Below are positions 35,229 through 47,740 of a stretch of DNA of 64,000 bases, in pieces. This DNA is from Adineta steineri (lineage: Eukaryota > Rotifera > Eurotatoria > Adinetida > Adinetidae). Location of the stretch: the NCBI GenBank assembly GCA_905250115.1, contig CAJNOI010000246.1, forward strand, positions 2,946 to 66,945, in the 5' to 3' direction. Under the pieces are notes generated by a model. It had not been told where the DNA came from, did not search any database, and was given only the letters and a program-made list of their open reading frames with translations. Both the position numbers and the translations under genes were made by a program. Each line of letters begins with the position of its first letter. The first letter of the stretch is position 1.

Positions 35229-36685
35229 CGTAGTATTAACTTATAGAAAGAAGAAATTTGATCTAAAATAGATAAAACGATGTGTAGCAAAATCAGAAGT
35301 AAATTTTATAGAAAGTAATATTCATAACGTTACAGTCGAGAGAAAAATATTATTCTTTTTTTTTTAGTTGACTCTGACGATCGTCGTTTACATTGACGGT
35401 AAGCAATTGATTCAAGCGTATAGACGAACGCAAAAAAAACCTCGGAAAAAAAATCTGATATACATTATAATGAGTATAAATCGATGCGAAAAAGACGAAG
35501 AATATTTTTCTTTTCTTAATAAAGAAGAGAACGGGCAAAAAAAAATTTGGCCGATCAAAAGGTATATGCATGAACGTGTTTTGTCATATTCGTAGAGGAC
35601 AGAAAGATATACATAGATATCAAAATGTTACAATAAATAGACAAATGATAAGCAAAGTAGTAGTTGAGCATTGAGTATAGAATTGTTATAGAAAACACTA
35701 TTAGATACAGAAATTAGTGTTTGATACAAACATTCCTATTTATGCGGCAAGGAAAGAAAAAAGGAAAAAAGACGCGGAAGATGACTCTAGTAACCCAGAA
35801 TGAATTTGTAATTGGTAATTATCATTTGCCATACGTAGTTATTTTTCATAGATGGTGCGCGTTAAAAATTCATTGAGTAGTTTTATGAATGAACTCAAAA
35901 TACTTGATAAAACTTAGCGAAAAGATTCTATTGATCTTCAATCTTTACGCCACAATGACTACATATAATGGTACAGATAAATGTTAGACTGAAGTATCAT
36001 TAAGATTTGTTCATCTATAAAAACCTTTACTTGTTCCAGTTCCGATGTTTTGAATATCTACTTTAGCGTTTACATATTTGTATAAATTTCAGTTTGATAT
36101 CGTATTCTAGATATGAGAGAAGTGCAGTATCAGTCTTATTGATTATATTCAACATAGATTTTCCTATACAATTTATATCATTTTTATCTCAATCATTTCA
36201 TATAAACTGGCTATTTTTTCCCGATATTTATACTTGTATTTTAATCTAGTCAACTCTTTATTCAGTTCCGTATTGATATGATGAGTTTATCTAAATAATG
36301 TCAATGATATGGACATTAAAAATCCTTTTTAATTAAATATTTCAAACACCGGACAATAAAAAAAAGCGTAAAAGCAATTAAAATAAAGCTAAAAACCAAT
36401 ATATGTAGCGAAAATTATCTACAAGTTGTCGTTTATTCATTGTTTGCGTATATATGAATGTTTCATTCAAATAAAATCGAAAATTATCAACCTAGAAAAA
36501 AAATACAATACAAATAAATAAATTATCAATAAAATATGAAAATTAATAGATATTAACAACAATTAAAACACAAATAGATTAGCAAAGCTATTTGCTATGT
36601 TAGTATATGCATACACAAACATATAGATAGAATTTTTACCGTTCATATTACATTATTCGTTGGATAGAAATAAAGAGAGAATAAA
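35229..36685. other. Gene-free stretch
   Basis: The region holds the 5' flank of the 99-residue gene and the 3' flank of the coiled-coil gene. The overlapping frames at 35350-35595 on both strands lack motifs. Confidence 0.5.
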
Positions 36686-39600
36686 CTACGTATATGGTTC
36701 ATCTGGATCCTCATCATAATTGGAGATAGGTCTTGGTAATGATGGTGCCCGTTGCTATAAAGCAAAATTTAAAGCATTAAAAGAAAAAAATATCTATTTA
36801 ATAATAGAACAGAAACATAAAAACAATGCCAGGTAAAATATAGAGGAAAAAGGATATGTAGGTCGGAGGGTAATCACTATCACAAATAAAACATTTACAT
36901 CATTATTTCGAAATATATTCATTTATTTTCGTAGAATAATAATTATGTCATATCATTACTATTTTTTGTTCATTATACATAAATCATATACTTTACAAAA
37001 TAACTGCATGCAAACATATACAAATAAGCAGAGCTAAAGACAAGTATATCAAGCAGAAGAAGCAATTATAACCTTATCACCAAGTGGTGTTAGTATTATG
37101 TTGCTCATTATTATTCTGATATAAAAATATATTTGAATAAAATAGATTGATAAAAATATATAAACTACACTCACATTAATTTCCTCAGATTTAATTAAAC
37201 CAATAATATACGCTTTTAATGAAACTAAACTTGCCATAGATCGTTCATCATTTACTTTTATATTCTCTTTTATCTAATATAGGGATTGAAAAAAATAGAG
37301 AGTGATATTTGTAGTATAATGACATGCATTGAAGTGCATGAGAGGAAAAGAAGAGTAAACAAAAAACGAGACATAATCAAATACCTCCTCAACTTCATTT
37401 TTTAAATTTTTCTATTTAATGAAATAATAACATAATAAATAAAATCAATTTTTAATAAAATCTATACATACATAATCAACATCATCCGGTGTTTTGGCTT
37501 TTACAATTGGTGGAGCAGCTATAGAACGTTGTGTAGGTACCAAATCTTTACGTAAACGATCCATATCATTTTTCCTAAAGAATCCAAATAATAAATAGGA
37601 TATATAGATATATGTTTTACGTTTTAAAATGTTCATCTTGACAAAATTTCATACATTCTTGTCGAGTTGCTGATACTTTTTCATTAAGATTAAAAATCTA
37701 TATTGAAATGAAGTTTACAAAACAAACTAAAACTTCGTTTATTAGTATTATTATACTTCTTGTGGTAATGTTTCTCGTAGATTCATAAGACGAACCATTT
37801 TTTGATCGACATCTCTTCGCCACATATCATTGTCAGTTTGTTTGTCACGTATTTGATTTGATATTTGTTGTTCACTCTAAAAACAAAAAGAATCAATTTT
37901 GAATTTTAATTCAAACTCAATGAAAATAAGCAAATCATCTAATATATAACAATTAAAGCGAAACAATAAAAATTAATGAATTTTAATTTTAAAAATACTC
38001 TCATTTAAACTTACAGTAGCTATACGTTGTGCCATTTGTTCTTCAAGTAAATTCAAATCAACACGTAAACTATTAACACGTTGCTCGTGTTTAGCAAATG
38101 TTTGCGATGAAAGTTCATCATGTTGTTGAATAGCTTTTTGTATATCGTTACGCATCTGATACATATATAAATATATAGCATATATACGTAAGCAAAGCAG
38201 AAAAGGAAGGTATCAAACATAGAGCAGAAATACATGAAGCATACTTTATCATTAAAATCACGTTTAACAGAAGCAACATCATCCGTAGTCGGTAATGTAG
38301 AAACACGAGTTGTTAAATCACGAACCGCTTGTGCGCCTCCTTTGATTTTATCTTCATGTTGTTGAATACGTGCATCTGTAGCTGTATGATGTGTGGTTAA
38401 ATCGGTGATATGAGTTGATATTGTTTGAATATTTCCTTCAGTTTCACGATGTGAATGTTCAATTGTATCAAGACGTTTATTTATATTAATTATTTCAGGT
38501 TTACTACTCTATAAAAATTCAAAAAACAAAGAGCTATTTAATAAAATTAAAAATTTTCTTTCATACTAAATCACGAAGATCTGTAATACGTGTATTTATA
38601 TTATTAATCGATGAATGTATTGTACCAAATTGATAGTTTGCTTTTTCTTCTGTCTTTGTAATCATCTCAGTCATTTCTTTACTTTGTTGTTTACTAGAAT
38701 AAAAATATATCTTACAATTTAGACATGTTGTATATTTTAAAGTTGGTCTAACCGTGATTTTATTTCAGCATCAAGAACTTTTTCAATTTTTCGTCGATTT
38801 TCATCTGTTTGTTGTTCGATTAATGTAATACCATCATTTAATTTTCTCAATGATTCATTATTTTTTTTTGTTGTTTCCTAAAAAAACAATGAAAACAAGG
38901 ATAAATATCTGTATTTTCAATTTTATCTAAGATTAATCAAATTAGTAAATAAGAAATATTATAAAATCCAGGATTATTTTGATGAAACACACAATAGAAT
39001 ACCCTAATTTCATTATAGATTTTCGATTGTTCATCATGTGTAACAGTTTTCAACGCATCAACTTGTTGTTCTACGTCACCTTGAAGTGTTTGTAATTGTC
39101 GTTGACGCTGTTCATTTTCAATTTGATGATTCTGTTTGAATAAGTTTATATATATATTTTCTCAGATGAATAATTCTTTTTTTGAAAAAGTTAAAAGCAA
39201 AATATTATAATGAATACCTTTTCGTTTTCTTTTGTTCTATATTCAAAATCATCACGTAAACGGTCTAATTTATCGGTGGTTCGTTGTACGGTTTGATTAT
39301 TAATATCATTCATTTCTTGTCTTAATTTTATTTGTGTTTGCTCAATTTGATTAACACTTTCTCGACGCATATTTTCCATTGTTTTAACAATTTCTGTTTG
39401 AGTTGAACGGGTTGAATTTAACGAAGATTGAAGATCTGTTAATCTATTCAATACAGAAATATATTTATATAGAAAAAGAATTGAATTGTTCCGTTTTTTT
39501 CCTAATACTTCGATGCTAATTGAGTTTCAACTAGACGACGATCTTCTCGTTCAAAATCTAAACGTGTTTTAATATCATTGAATGAATCTCGATATTCATT

Positions 39601-40807
39601 CATTCTAAATTAGATTAAATAAAGATTTAGATTTGATTTCAAATATCAATACTTTTGTTCAGTTGCTGTTCGAAATCCATTAAAAAGAAGATCACCAGCA
39701 TTAACTATTTCTTGTTGTTTGCGTATAAGCTCATTCTAAATAGAAAATTCTTAGAGGATGTATTCACGGTATACTCAAATGATGATTTCATAAAAAACTA
39801 CTTACTGCTAATCGTTGATCATCTTCTAATTTTCTTGTTTTTTGTTTAACTTCATTCGTTAATATATTTAAATTAGCTGATTCAAGTTCTAAACGACTGC
39901 GTATAGAACGAATTTCATCGCTAATATTTAATTGTGATTTTTCTAATTGTTCTCGTTGAACATTAGTTTCATCGAGTTGTCTTCGAATTCCTTCGACACT
40001 GAATAAAATCAATTTATTAATATATATATATGGAAAATCAATATATATCATACCTAACAGATTGATGATCTCGTCGAAGAAAAGTATCTTTCTGAATTGA
40101 TATAAGTTGTTGTTCAAGTCCTCGAAGACTTGCATTTGCTGTTAATGATGCTTGATGTTCATCATTATGTGTATATTCATTTCGTTTAATACGTGATGTT
40201 AATTGAAGAATAACATCATTTTGAATACGTATATTATTTTCTATTTGTTGACGAGACAAACGTTCTTCTTGAAGAACTGTTTGACTTTGACGTATCTAAA
40301 TAATTAAGTATTCATAAGTATTTTAATAATTAATTTCAGCAAACAAATTTACAGCATTAAATAATTCAGTTTGTAAACGAATAATTTCTTCAAGTAAAGC
40401 ACGATTAGAGATTTCAGTCATTTGTACACGACTTTCTAATTGTTTTACTTTATATAAAGATTGATTTAGCGAATCATCAAATCTTAAGATGAATATATAT
40501 ATAGAATAGAATTTAATTATAGATAAAAAATTAATTACATCTGTGGTTGAAGACCAGTTCGTAAAGGAAATAATGGTGGATTTGGTATCGATTGAATATT
40601 AATGGGCGGTAACATTGTTGGAGGAAAACGTGAATCAACAGGTATAAGTTGTGCTGTTGCTGGTGTTGGGATATTAGATGGCTGAGGTCTATATTAAAAT
40701 CGAGAAAAACTTGTATAATTAGATAAATATAATATCTCTTACGATCGAGGCAATTCAGGTAATAAGGGACCTCCTCCTCCTCCTAGAAATCGCCGTTGTG
40801 TATCCAT
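36686..40807 (-). CDS. Large coiled-coil protein, about 821 residues
   Basis: Nineteen exons on the minus strand (40743-40807, 40539-40688, 40353-40482, 40054-40295, 39806-39998, 39653-39735, 39509-39604, 39218-39443, 39003-39131, 38753-38877, 38567-38693, 38245-38508, 38015-38155, 37757-37876, 37621-37697, 37472-37574, 37385-37411, 37175-37273, 36686-36754) keep frame throughout. A Gly/Pro-rich head (RFLGGGGGPLLPELPRS) of about 70 residues is followed by almost continuous Gln/Glu/Arg-rich heptads to about residue 750 and a short acidic tail (YDEDPDEPYT). No membrane segment. It resembles cytoskeletal or ciliary coiled-coil proteins; CCDC154-like is a weak guess from memory. The last intron (~420 bp) holds an alternative terminal exon starting at 37118 that would end after about a dozen codons. 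A 5'-UTR exon ending near 40889 is likely. Confidence 0.85.
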
Positions 40808-41961
40808 TAGTTTATTAATTATCTAAATTAAAAGAGATTTTTTTATCACTTGCATATTACTAAATATAGTATACAAGATCACTTACGATCGAACCACTTC
40901 AGATATAGGGGCTCTTGACACTAACGATGATGTTATAGAGAATTAGTCCTTGTGCAACGATTTCATGGTCTGAATGAAAAGCGTTGCTGGGAGTCGACCT
41001 CTTTGTCTTCCCCTTAGTAACACATAAATATTTTTTTATCGGTGAATGAAAGGAGAGTAACTACACCTTGAACCAATCAATCGTGTGATGATTCATTAGA
41101 AAATGGATTTCAGAATACAGAAAAAAAACTCAATTAAAGCAATAAGAATTCTTCTTAAATAATTTATTATTTGATAAAGAAAATAATGCTAATACTATTG
41201 TTATTAATAAATAGACAAAAAACAATCTATACCAATTTCTTGATTTTATGCTTTTGCTGACATAATCTATACATTATAATATAATTTTCAAGACAGATGG
41301 ATTTTCCACTGATGATGATAAGAGAAATAAAATTGTGTTTTTAACATATACTAATTTTTATAAAAAAAAAATATCCTGTAGATAACAAGAAGAACAAAAA
41401 CAATGTTTTTTTTTGTTTGTAAGTTTGTCATGCAAGTTAATTCTTGAAAATAGGATTATTCTATATTGCATTGAATTTATATTCTTTCTATCATTCTAAT
41501 TCTCAAACTTATGCATTAAGAAAATGCTAATAACTGTTCGTTGTTATGTATAGTATTATTATATCTTGAAAAAATATACAGGAGTTGATTTTGCTTATCT
41601 TTATTTGCTATATAATCGTATTAAAATATTTCACTTGTCAAAAAACGAATTAAAACAATTTCATCGTCTGTACAAAAAGACATATTAATCATATTGTTTT
41701 TATTTATGCACTTCGTGTCAGATATATTATCACAAATGTATAATAAGATAAAACTATCCATCTCATCAATGTTTTTTAAAGAGAAATGTTTAAAAAAAAT
41801 TTATTTATTTTTATGACATATTATATAGTTTCGATTTTTTATGATGTGTTAGGTTTAGAAATTTCTTCATTACGGACATTAGTTTGTAATTACTTCACCA
41901 TAGAGTTATTTGTAATTTCTATGGAGAACAGAACGGAAAAAAAAGAAAGAAAAAGATACTT
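40808..41961. other. 5' flank of the coiled-coil gene
   Basis: Contains a probable 5'-UTR exon and intron of the coiled-coil gene (donor gtaagt read on the minus strand near 40884-40889). The remainder is AT-rich with no gene seen. Confidence 0.45.
41937..41955 (-). terminator. Pol III terminator of tRNA-Leu
   Basis: On the minus strand, T-runs of five and eight begin within about 8-25 bases after the tRNA 3' end. Confidence 0.7.
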
Positions 41962-42044
41962 TGCCAGGGATGGGGATCGAACCCATGCTCACTATTGTGA
42001 ATTGGATCTTAAGTCCAACGCCTTAACCACTCGGCCACCCTGGC
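41962..42044 (-). tRNA. tRNA-Leu (UAA)
   Basis: Reading the minus strand from 42044, the acceptor stem GCCAGGG pairs with CCCTGGC, followed by discriminator A at 41962. The A-box TGGCCGAGTGG and B-box GGTTCGATCCC are canonical. The anticodon stem GTTGGA/TCCAAT encloses CTTAAGA, giving anticodon TAA. A long class II variable arm (TCACAATAGTGA) is present, as expected for Leu. No intron. Confidence 0.95.
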
Positions 42045-42688
42045 ACGACCTTCTATGTTATAAATAACAAACATAATCTGTTACAAAATATTTCTTTGCT
42101 CAATAAAACGACAATCTTATATATCATCCGAAATAGTTTCAAAATGAATTTTATTACAATCTGGTACATAATTTCAACATATAAAATAATAAACAAGATT
42201 CACTGGTTAATAAAAAATTCATGCATAAAAATAGAACATGTTATCGATTTCCTTGGCTTATTTCTCTAGAGATAAAAATAATATTAATGAAGCATGTTAT
42301 CATTTATTAAACTATCTTATACATATATTCATGTATCATCCAGGCGAAATTGCACAATTGCGTATTTGTTATTATACGTAATATTTAAATAATGTTTAAA
42401 TGAAGTAAAGAAAACTTAAAACAAGATGATGATTCATTTTTATTCAATCTATATAAAATGCATTGTTTTAATCAATTCAACTTTTGAACAAGCTAGTCAT
42501 GTTTTTGCTTGAAAAATAACAACTTGAACTACAATTAGTTGTTTTTATTGTTGATGATATATTACTTTTTCTTGTTGTTAAGTGGAAAAGAAAAAGCTTT
42601 TAAAATAATATATTTACTGAGAGAAAAAGAAAAGTTTTTCCCGTATTTTATTTTTTTAATTTATTTTTTCTTCTTCTAAAAAATGGAA
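42045..42688. other. Gene-free spacer
   Basis: AT-rich with no gene recognised; the 5' flank of the PAN-like gene is at its right end. Confidence 0.45.
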
Positions 42689-42696
42689 TATATAAT
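42689..42696 (+). promoter_or_regulatory. TATA-box candidate for the PAN-like gene
   Basis: tatataat lies about 41-48 bp upstream of the ATG at 42737, so the 5' UTR would be very short. Positional evidence only. Confidence 0.4.
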
Positions 42697-42736
42697 AAAA
42701 GGAAATGGAAAATAAGAGCATACTTCATTTTAAAAA

Positions 42737-43098
42737 ATGAAGACTATAGTGTATGCATATCTTTTACTCGTTTGCTTTACTGCCAGTATTTTCTGTGGAA
42801 ATTATACATATTATGGAGGTATAATAAAATACAATATCTTTTATATATTCTCTATAAATAAATTTTTTATGTTCGAATAGGTTTTGCATATAATACCAAT
42901 ACTGGAACAGTAACAAATCAAACAATGAGCACCTGTGTCTGTCAATGTTTATTAACAAGTGGATGTTCAGGATTCACTTTTTTCAATTCAAGTCGTACAT
43001 GTGCCCTTCTTGCAGACCTAAATATTACTGAAGATGAAGTTAATTTAAATACCGATGCAACATTATTACTCGTCTCTGCTAATCTTGTTTATTCTTAA
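42737..43098 (+). CDS. Small secreted PAN/apple-like Cys-rich protein
   Basis: Two exons (42737-42818, 42881-43098) give 99 residues. A signal peptide (MKTIVYAYLLLVCFTASIFC) precedes one Cys-rich module: CVCQCLLTSGCSGFTFFNSS, then RTCALLADLN. The C...C...GFTFF...C-x-L order is that of PAN/apple modules, which bind proteins or glycans outside the cell. Four N-glycosylation sequons are present (NYT, NQT, NSS, NIT). The intron is phase 1. A single PAN module as a whole protein is short; the function is unknown. Confidence 0.7.
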
Positions 43099-43717
43099 TA
43101 AAAAAAGAAAAGAAATATGGTGAAAAACATTAACAAATAATGGTTTATTTCAGTTGCTGTTGTTTCCTATTTTCTTCTAAATAAAATTTTAATCATTATT
43201 GTCCTTTTTTTAATGAAAAAATGATAACAGGAGGTAATAAAAAACAACTGGCATTCAGGTGTTATGAAGAAATTAATATATTCATAATGTTAGTTAATTG
43301 AGTGCATATATATATGAGTAAAAAGAAGTTCTCAGTTCAGTTTGATCTTAATATACAATAACTTTCGAATATAATAGAAGGAAAAAGCAAGACAGATCTA
43401 TGATGAAGTTAGATTATTCATGTCACGTCTTGTCACATAGATTTGTACACAAAAATAATCTGAAAACTATCTAGTAGCCAGCGGGAGTTGTTTATGTATA
43501 GATAAATATCTCAAATCATTGCACTGAACTAATAGCTAAATACCAAAACAACTTCTTTTTCTTTTCATTAGAATAATATGTTCGTCATTTTTTTTCAAAC
43601 CAATAATCTATATCGTAAAAAAATGCGTCCTCTTTATTCGTTATACGTTCGAGGTATATACAAAAAAAAAAAAACAAACAAACAAATAAATCAATAATGT
43701 ATTTTTTTCTTTTTCTT
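43099..43717. other. Convergent 3' flanks
   Basis: Spacer between the PAN-like gene (+) and the peptide-type GPCR (-). No gene is seen. Confidence 0.45.
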
Positions 43718-45800
43718 TCACTTTATTGTAAATGTTGGATAGAATTTAACAACCGTTGGCGTTGGTCCATTTGTTAATAATTCAATTTTTAATGGAGTTT
43801 TTTTAAATGATAAATCCGATGTTAGTTGATGTTGACTTGTACCAGTTGCAGCTGCATGAAATGTTGATAAAAGTGGATTACCTTTGATTCCACTACTACT
43901 AGCTGTACTACTATTTTCACGTTTTGAAAATTTTCTATGATGATCTATATGATGTGAATGTTGATAATATTGAACAACAGGATTATCTCCACCAATACCA
44001 GCATTTCGTGCAATAATTAAACCATTTGATAAGAAAATATTCGTTTGTTTTGATCGACCAAAATGTTTTATTAAGTCCATAAGACATGAACGAAAATTTT
44101 TTCCACATAATGAATAAAGAAAAAAATTTATTGAAAAATTTGTATAAAATAAATAAAATGTTAACATTTCAATAATTGATTCGTATGAAGATTTTTCATC
44201 ATATGTATCATCATTTGAAAAGAAAAAATAATAAACTTTTAATAGATGCATTGGAGTATTTAATAATAAAAATGTTGTTGAAATAATCAATAACATTTTT
44301 GTTATACGTCGATGATATTTTGAACGTCGTAAACGATGTTCTAATAAATTATGTAAGATATATGTTGAAGGTTGAACATAATTACGTTCTAATAAACGAT
44401 CATATTGACCTGATTTAAGTATAATTAATGAATTAAATGTAACAATAGTTAAAAAAGGAATGATAAATGTTAGAAAAAAATCTATTATATTCATTTGACG
44501 AGTAAAACGTAGCCAAGGACGTAATGTAACACAACGTGTTTCATATGGAGGTAATGTTGATCGTTCTGAATTCGTTATTTCAATACCCGATGTCCATAAT
44601 GCTGGAGAATAAAGTAATAAAGCTAGTAATGTCAATAGAACAACGGCATAACGAGCACGTGTTGATGAATTATATTGTGAACGTTTTAATGGATAAGCAA
44701 CAACAACAAAACGTTCAGTAGTAAATGCAACAGTAAACCTCAAATAGCAAAAAATAATAAAGATTATATGTACTTAAAAATCTATTTATAATAAAAATTT
44801 CTAAGCATTAATTACATATCTGTCTCAGTATATTTCATTAAATATCGTCATTATATTGTTTATTCCTTGATTCATAGACTATATTATTCTTCATAATCTC
44901 TATATATTACCTTGAATATATATCAAGGCTCAAAAACAAGAAAAACCTAATAGATATTTATTATAGCTATTAACCATCAAAATCTAACCACATGATATAT
45001 TTCGTTTAACTATAATTCATATTAACAAAATCTTCTTATACTTTTTAGAACTAAAAGCGGAGTCACATAGTGTAAAAGGAATGTCTGATATAATTATATG
45101 TATGTTATCTCTATAAGTAAGCTTATGATATATTATTATCGTTATTTTAAATGCAGAAGAAACTCATCAATCTCTTTAAAAAAACAATTGTTTTTGTTAG
45201 CTTCATTGTTTTATGGAAAAAATATGAAGATACACACAATCCATCAATTTAGACTGATTATACTAATAAAAAGGAAAACATAATAATGTATTCAGGCATG
45301 TTTTTTTGACTTATGCTAAATTTATTGAAAAAGAACTTACCATACTGATAACGAACTAAAAACTGTCGTTAAATATACAGTGAATTGACAAATTCCATTA
45401 TTATGAAATATAAAAACATGTATATTTTCAAGCCAAATAAGTCCCAAACATAGTAGATAACCATTGTCAGATATAGAAAGAGCAGTTAAATATAAACTAC
45501 AACTTAAACGTCTAAATGATATTAAGAGAAAAAAACAAATTAATTCAGTTTTTTTCTTCATTGTCTATCAGTATTATTTTTCTCATACCTTAATTTACTT
45601 CGAACAAAAACATAACATGATATAGAATTACCAATAAAACCAAAAATGATAACAATTGCCATATAAACAACACCGAAACGTTTAAGTAAATGTTGAAAAT
45701 ATTTAATTGAATTTCCATTTGAATCGATATTCTGCATAGCTATCGTAGCTACTGATATAACAGATGAATCAGTATAGATGGTTGCATTTAGTCTTGGCAT
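43718..45800 (-). CDS. Rhodopsin-class GPCR, peptide-receptor type (FMRFamide-receptor-like)
   Basis: Three exons (45589-45800, 45341-45511, 43718-44738) give 467 residues with seven helices. The N-terminus has an NAT sequon. Helix 1 is YMAIVIIFGFIGNSISCYVF. Helix 3 follows CQFTVYL, and the DRY site reads Glu-Arg-Phe (FTTERFVVVAYPLK). Helix 6 is ITKMLLIISTTFLLLNTPMH, helix 7 NFSINFFLYSLCG, so NPxxY is altered to NFFLY. FLLLN(T)P and IN(F)xLY are usual in FMRFamide and related protostome peptide receptors. The C-tail is long, His/Ser-rich. Intron 2 is 602 bp, far above the local norm. The ligand cannot be named from sequence. Confidence 0.85.
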
Positions 45801-47362
45801 TTTTATCTAAAGAATAAAAAGCAACATGAATTTTGGAATAATAACTATTCTTTTTTTTTCATTAGAAAGGATGAAAAAATAGTTTAAAAAGAGAGATCAC
45901 AAAGTCCATAGATATTTATAATAATAAGAAGAAAAAAACAACAGACTATTTCTAAATTTATCGGATTATAACAAACAGTGTGGGTAGAAAGGACATGATT
46001 ACTAATAGCTAACAGTGTGCATCTATCATGTTACTATATGTTCAATGGGATGCAAAAAAAGAGAAAAGAGAAAACTTACATATTCATCGTAGTGATGGCA
46101 TAACTTATTCAGAAAAAGTAAGCAGGAGGATATTCCTAACAGCTAGATTCGTAAACAAAAGTATATATAATTGTTCTAGTTAGTTAATCAATAGAACAAA
46201 AGAATACAAAAGAAGTCGTTACTTTTAGACTTATAAAAACCTTCGATATGTCATCGAACTATTCATTTTACTTAGTTCGATTATTAATCTATGTCTGATT
46301 ATTTCTTAGATCTTATCAGTCTATTCTAATATAAATAAAAAAAAGAAGAAGAAAAGAAAAGAAGTGTATGCTTCAATACTTGTTGAATCAATTATATAAG
46401 AATCATAAGAAAACTCTCATGTGTCTATTTTCTACTCATTATATTTGTTCGTTCTCATCATCACATTTATTACTAGTGTTATTACTAAAGGATACAATAT
46501 CGTTTAAACGAGATTTTCTTCTCCTCCTTTGCTGTTCTTTCTCTTTACACTTAATGCATTCTTATGAACTTTATCGTGTACTCTGCATGCATTTTATATT
46601 ATTAATCTGAATGGGATTCTTTAATGAACACAACAATACCTGATTCATGTGATGTACCTTAATAGGAAAATGACAAATATACATAAATAAATTTCAAGAA
46701 TATTTGTTTTAGACCTTATTAGCTAGTCCTTCATTGTCTTTATTCTCATTACCTTCTAACTAATTTATGTCATTTTAATTCTTATAAAAAAAAACTAAAC
46801 ATAATGAAAAACAACGTCTTATTGACTTCAATTCATTCTTTGAATATTATTAATATTTTTCTCTATTATACATACATATATTTCGTACTTGTACGGGATT
46901 CATTGTTAAAGGAAGAAGACAAGGACATCATTTACTTTTCGAATATTTTATTTTTAATGAACCTCAAAAATAATTGACAAGAAAAGTAGAAGAAGAAGAA
47001 GAAGTAATATTTATGCGACTAGATTTTATGAATAGATATATATGTTCGGTTGCATGCAGATAGTGCACCTAAAGCATTAGATTACCTGTCGTTGTCAAAA
47101 ATTGTCTGTTTGCTTCAGGCGATATACGAGATAGATAAACATAATCTAGTGTAGCAATGACAAGCACACAGCAACTTCGAACATATGCGCATGCACTTAT
47201 CATAAAAATGGATAATCGATATACTACTAGATGTAGTGTTGCCATTTATTTGTGCATTTAATATATCTTTTTGAACGACTGTCATGACCATGAAAATTGA
47301 TATTATGAACATGTCTTATTTACAAAAGATATGGGCGACATAGAAATGATATACAACAGCAA

Positions 47363-47408
47363 TAGTAGTAGTAGGAGTAGCACTAGTAGTAGTAGTATTA
47401 TTATTAAT
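47363..47408. repeat. Imperfect trinucleotide repeat (AGT/ATT)
   Basis: A run of agt units with single interruptions grades into att units; related agtaga-type units continue to about 47440. Confidence 0.75.
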
Positions 47409-47705
47409 AATAGTGATAGTAAGAAGTAGAAGTAGAAATAGTGAAGCTTTTAGTGTCAAATGAGAAAAAAGTATAGGCACTACTATCATCATAGAATCAA
47501 ATCAAGGCCTTGACTAATTGAGACATACACATACATCATAGGCTAAGGCCGTCGATACCACACACGTCGACCAGTCTTTTTAGAAGAAGTTCACTTTCTC
47601 TTCTTTTCTCTTATATTCAACCTTCGCTTGTCGGCTTTGATTACACGACAGCATCAGAATGAAATACAGACAACTACTGTAGAATACTATAATGGACAGA
47701 CAAGT

Positions 47706-47740
47706 ATAAGGTGGAGTAGATATTGTAATCTCCACCTTAT
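47706..47740. repeat. Perfect 11-bp inverted repeat (hairpin)
   Basis: ataaggtggag (47706-47716) and ctccaccttat (47730-47740) are exact reverse complements around a 13-base loop. No gene adjoins it. It could be a cruciform, a foldback remnant or part of a small RNA; nothing distinguishes these. Confidence 0.7.

Noticed and set aside
46800-47700. Possible rRNA, snRNA or SL RNA gene in the desert
   Set aside because: No conserved snRNA, 5S or Sm-site context was recognised.
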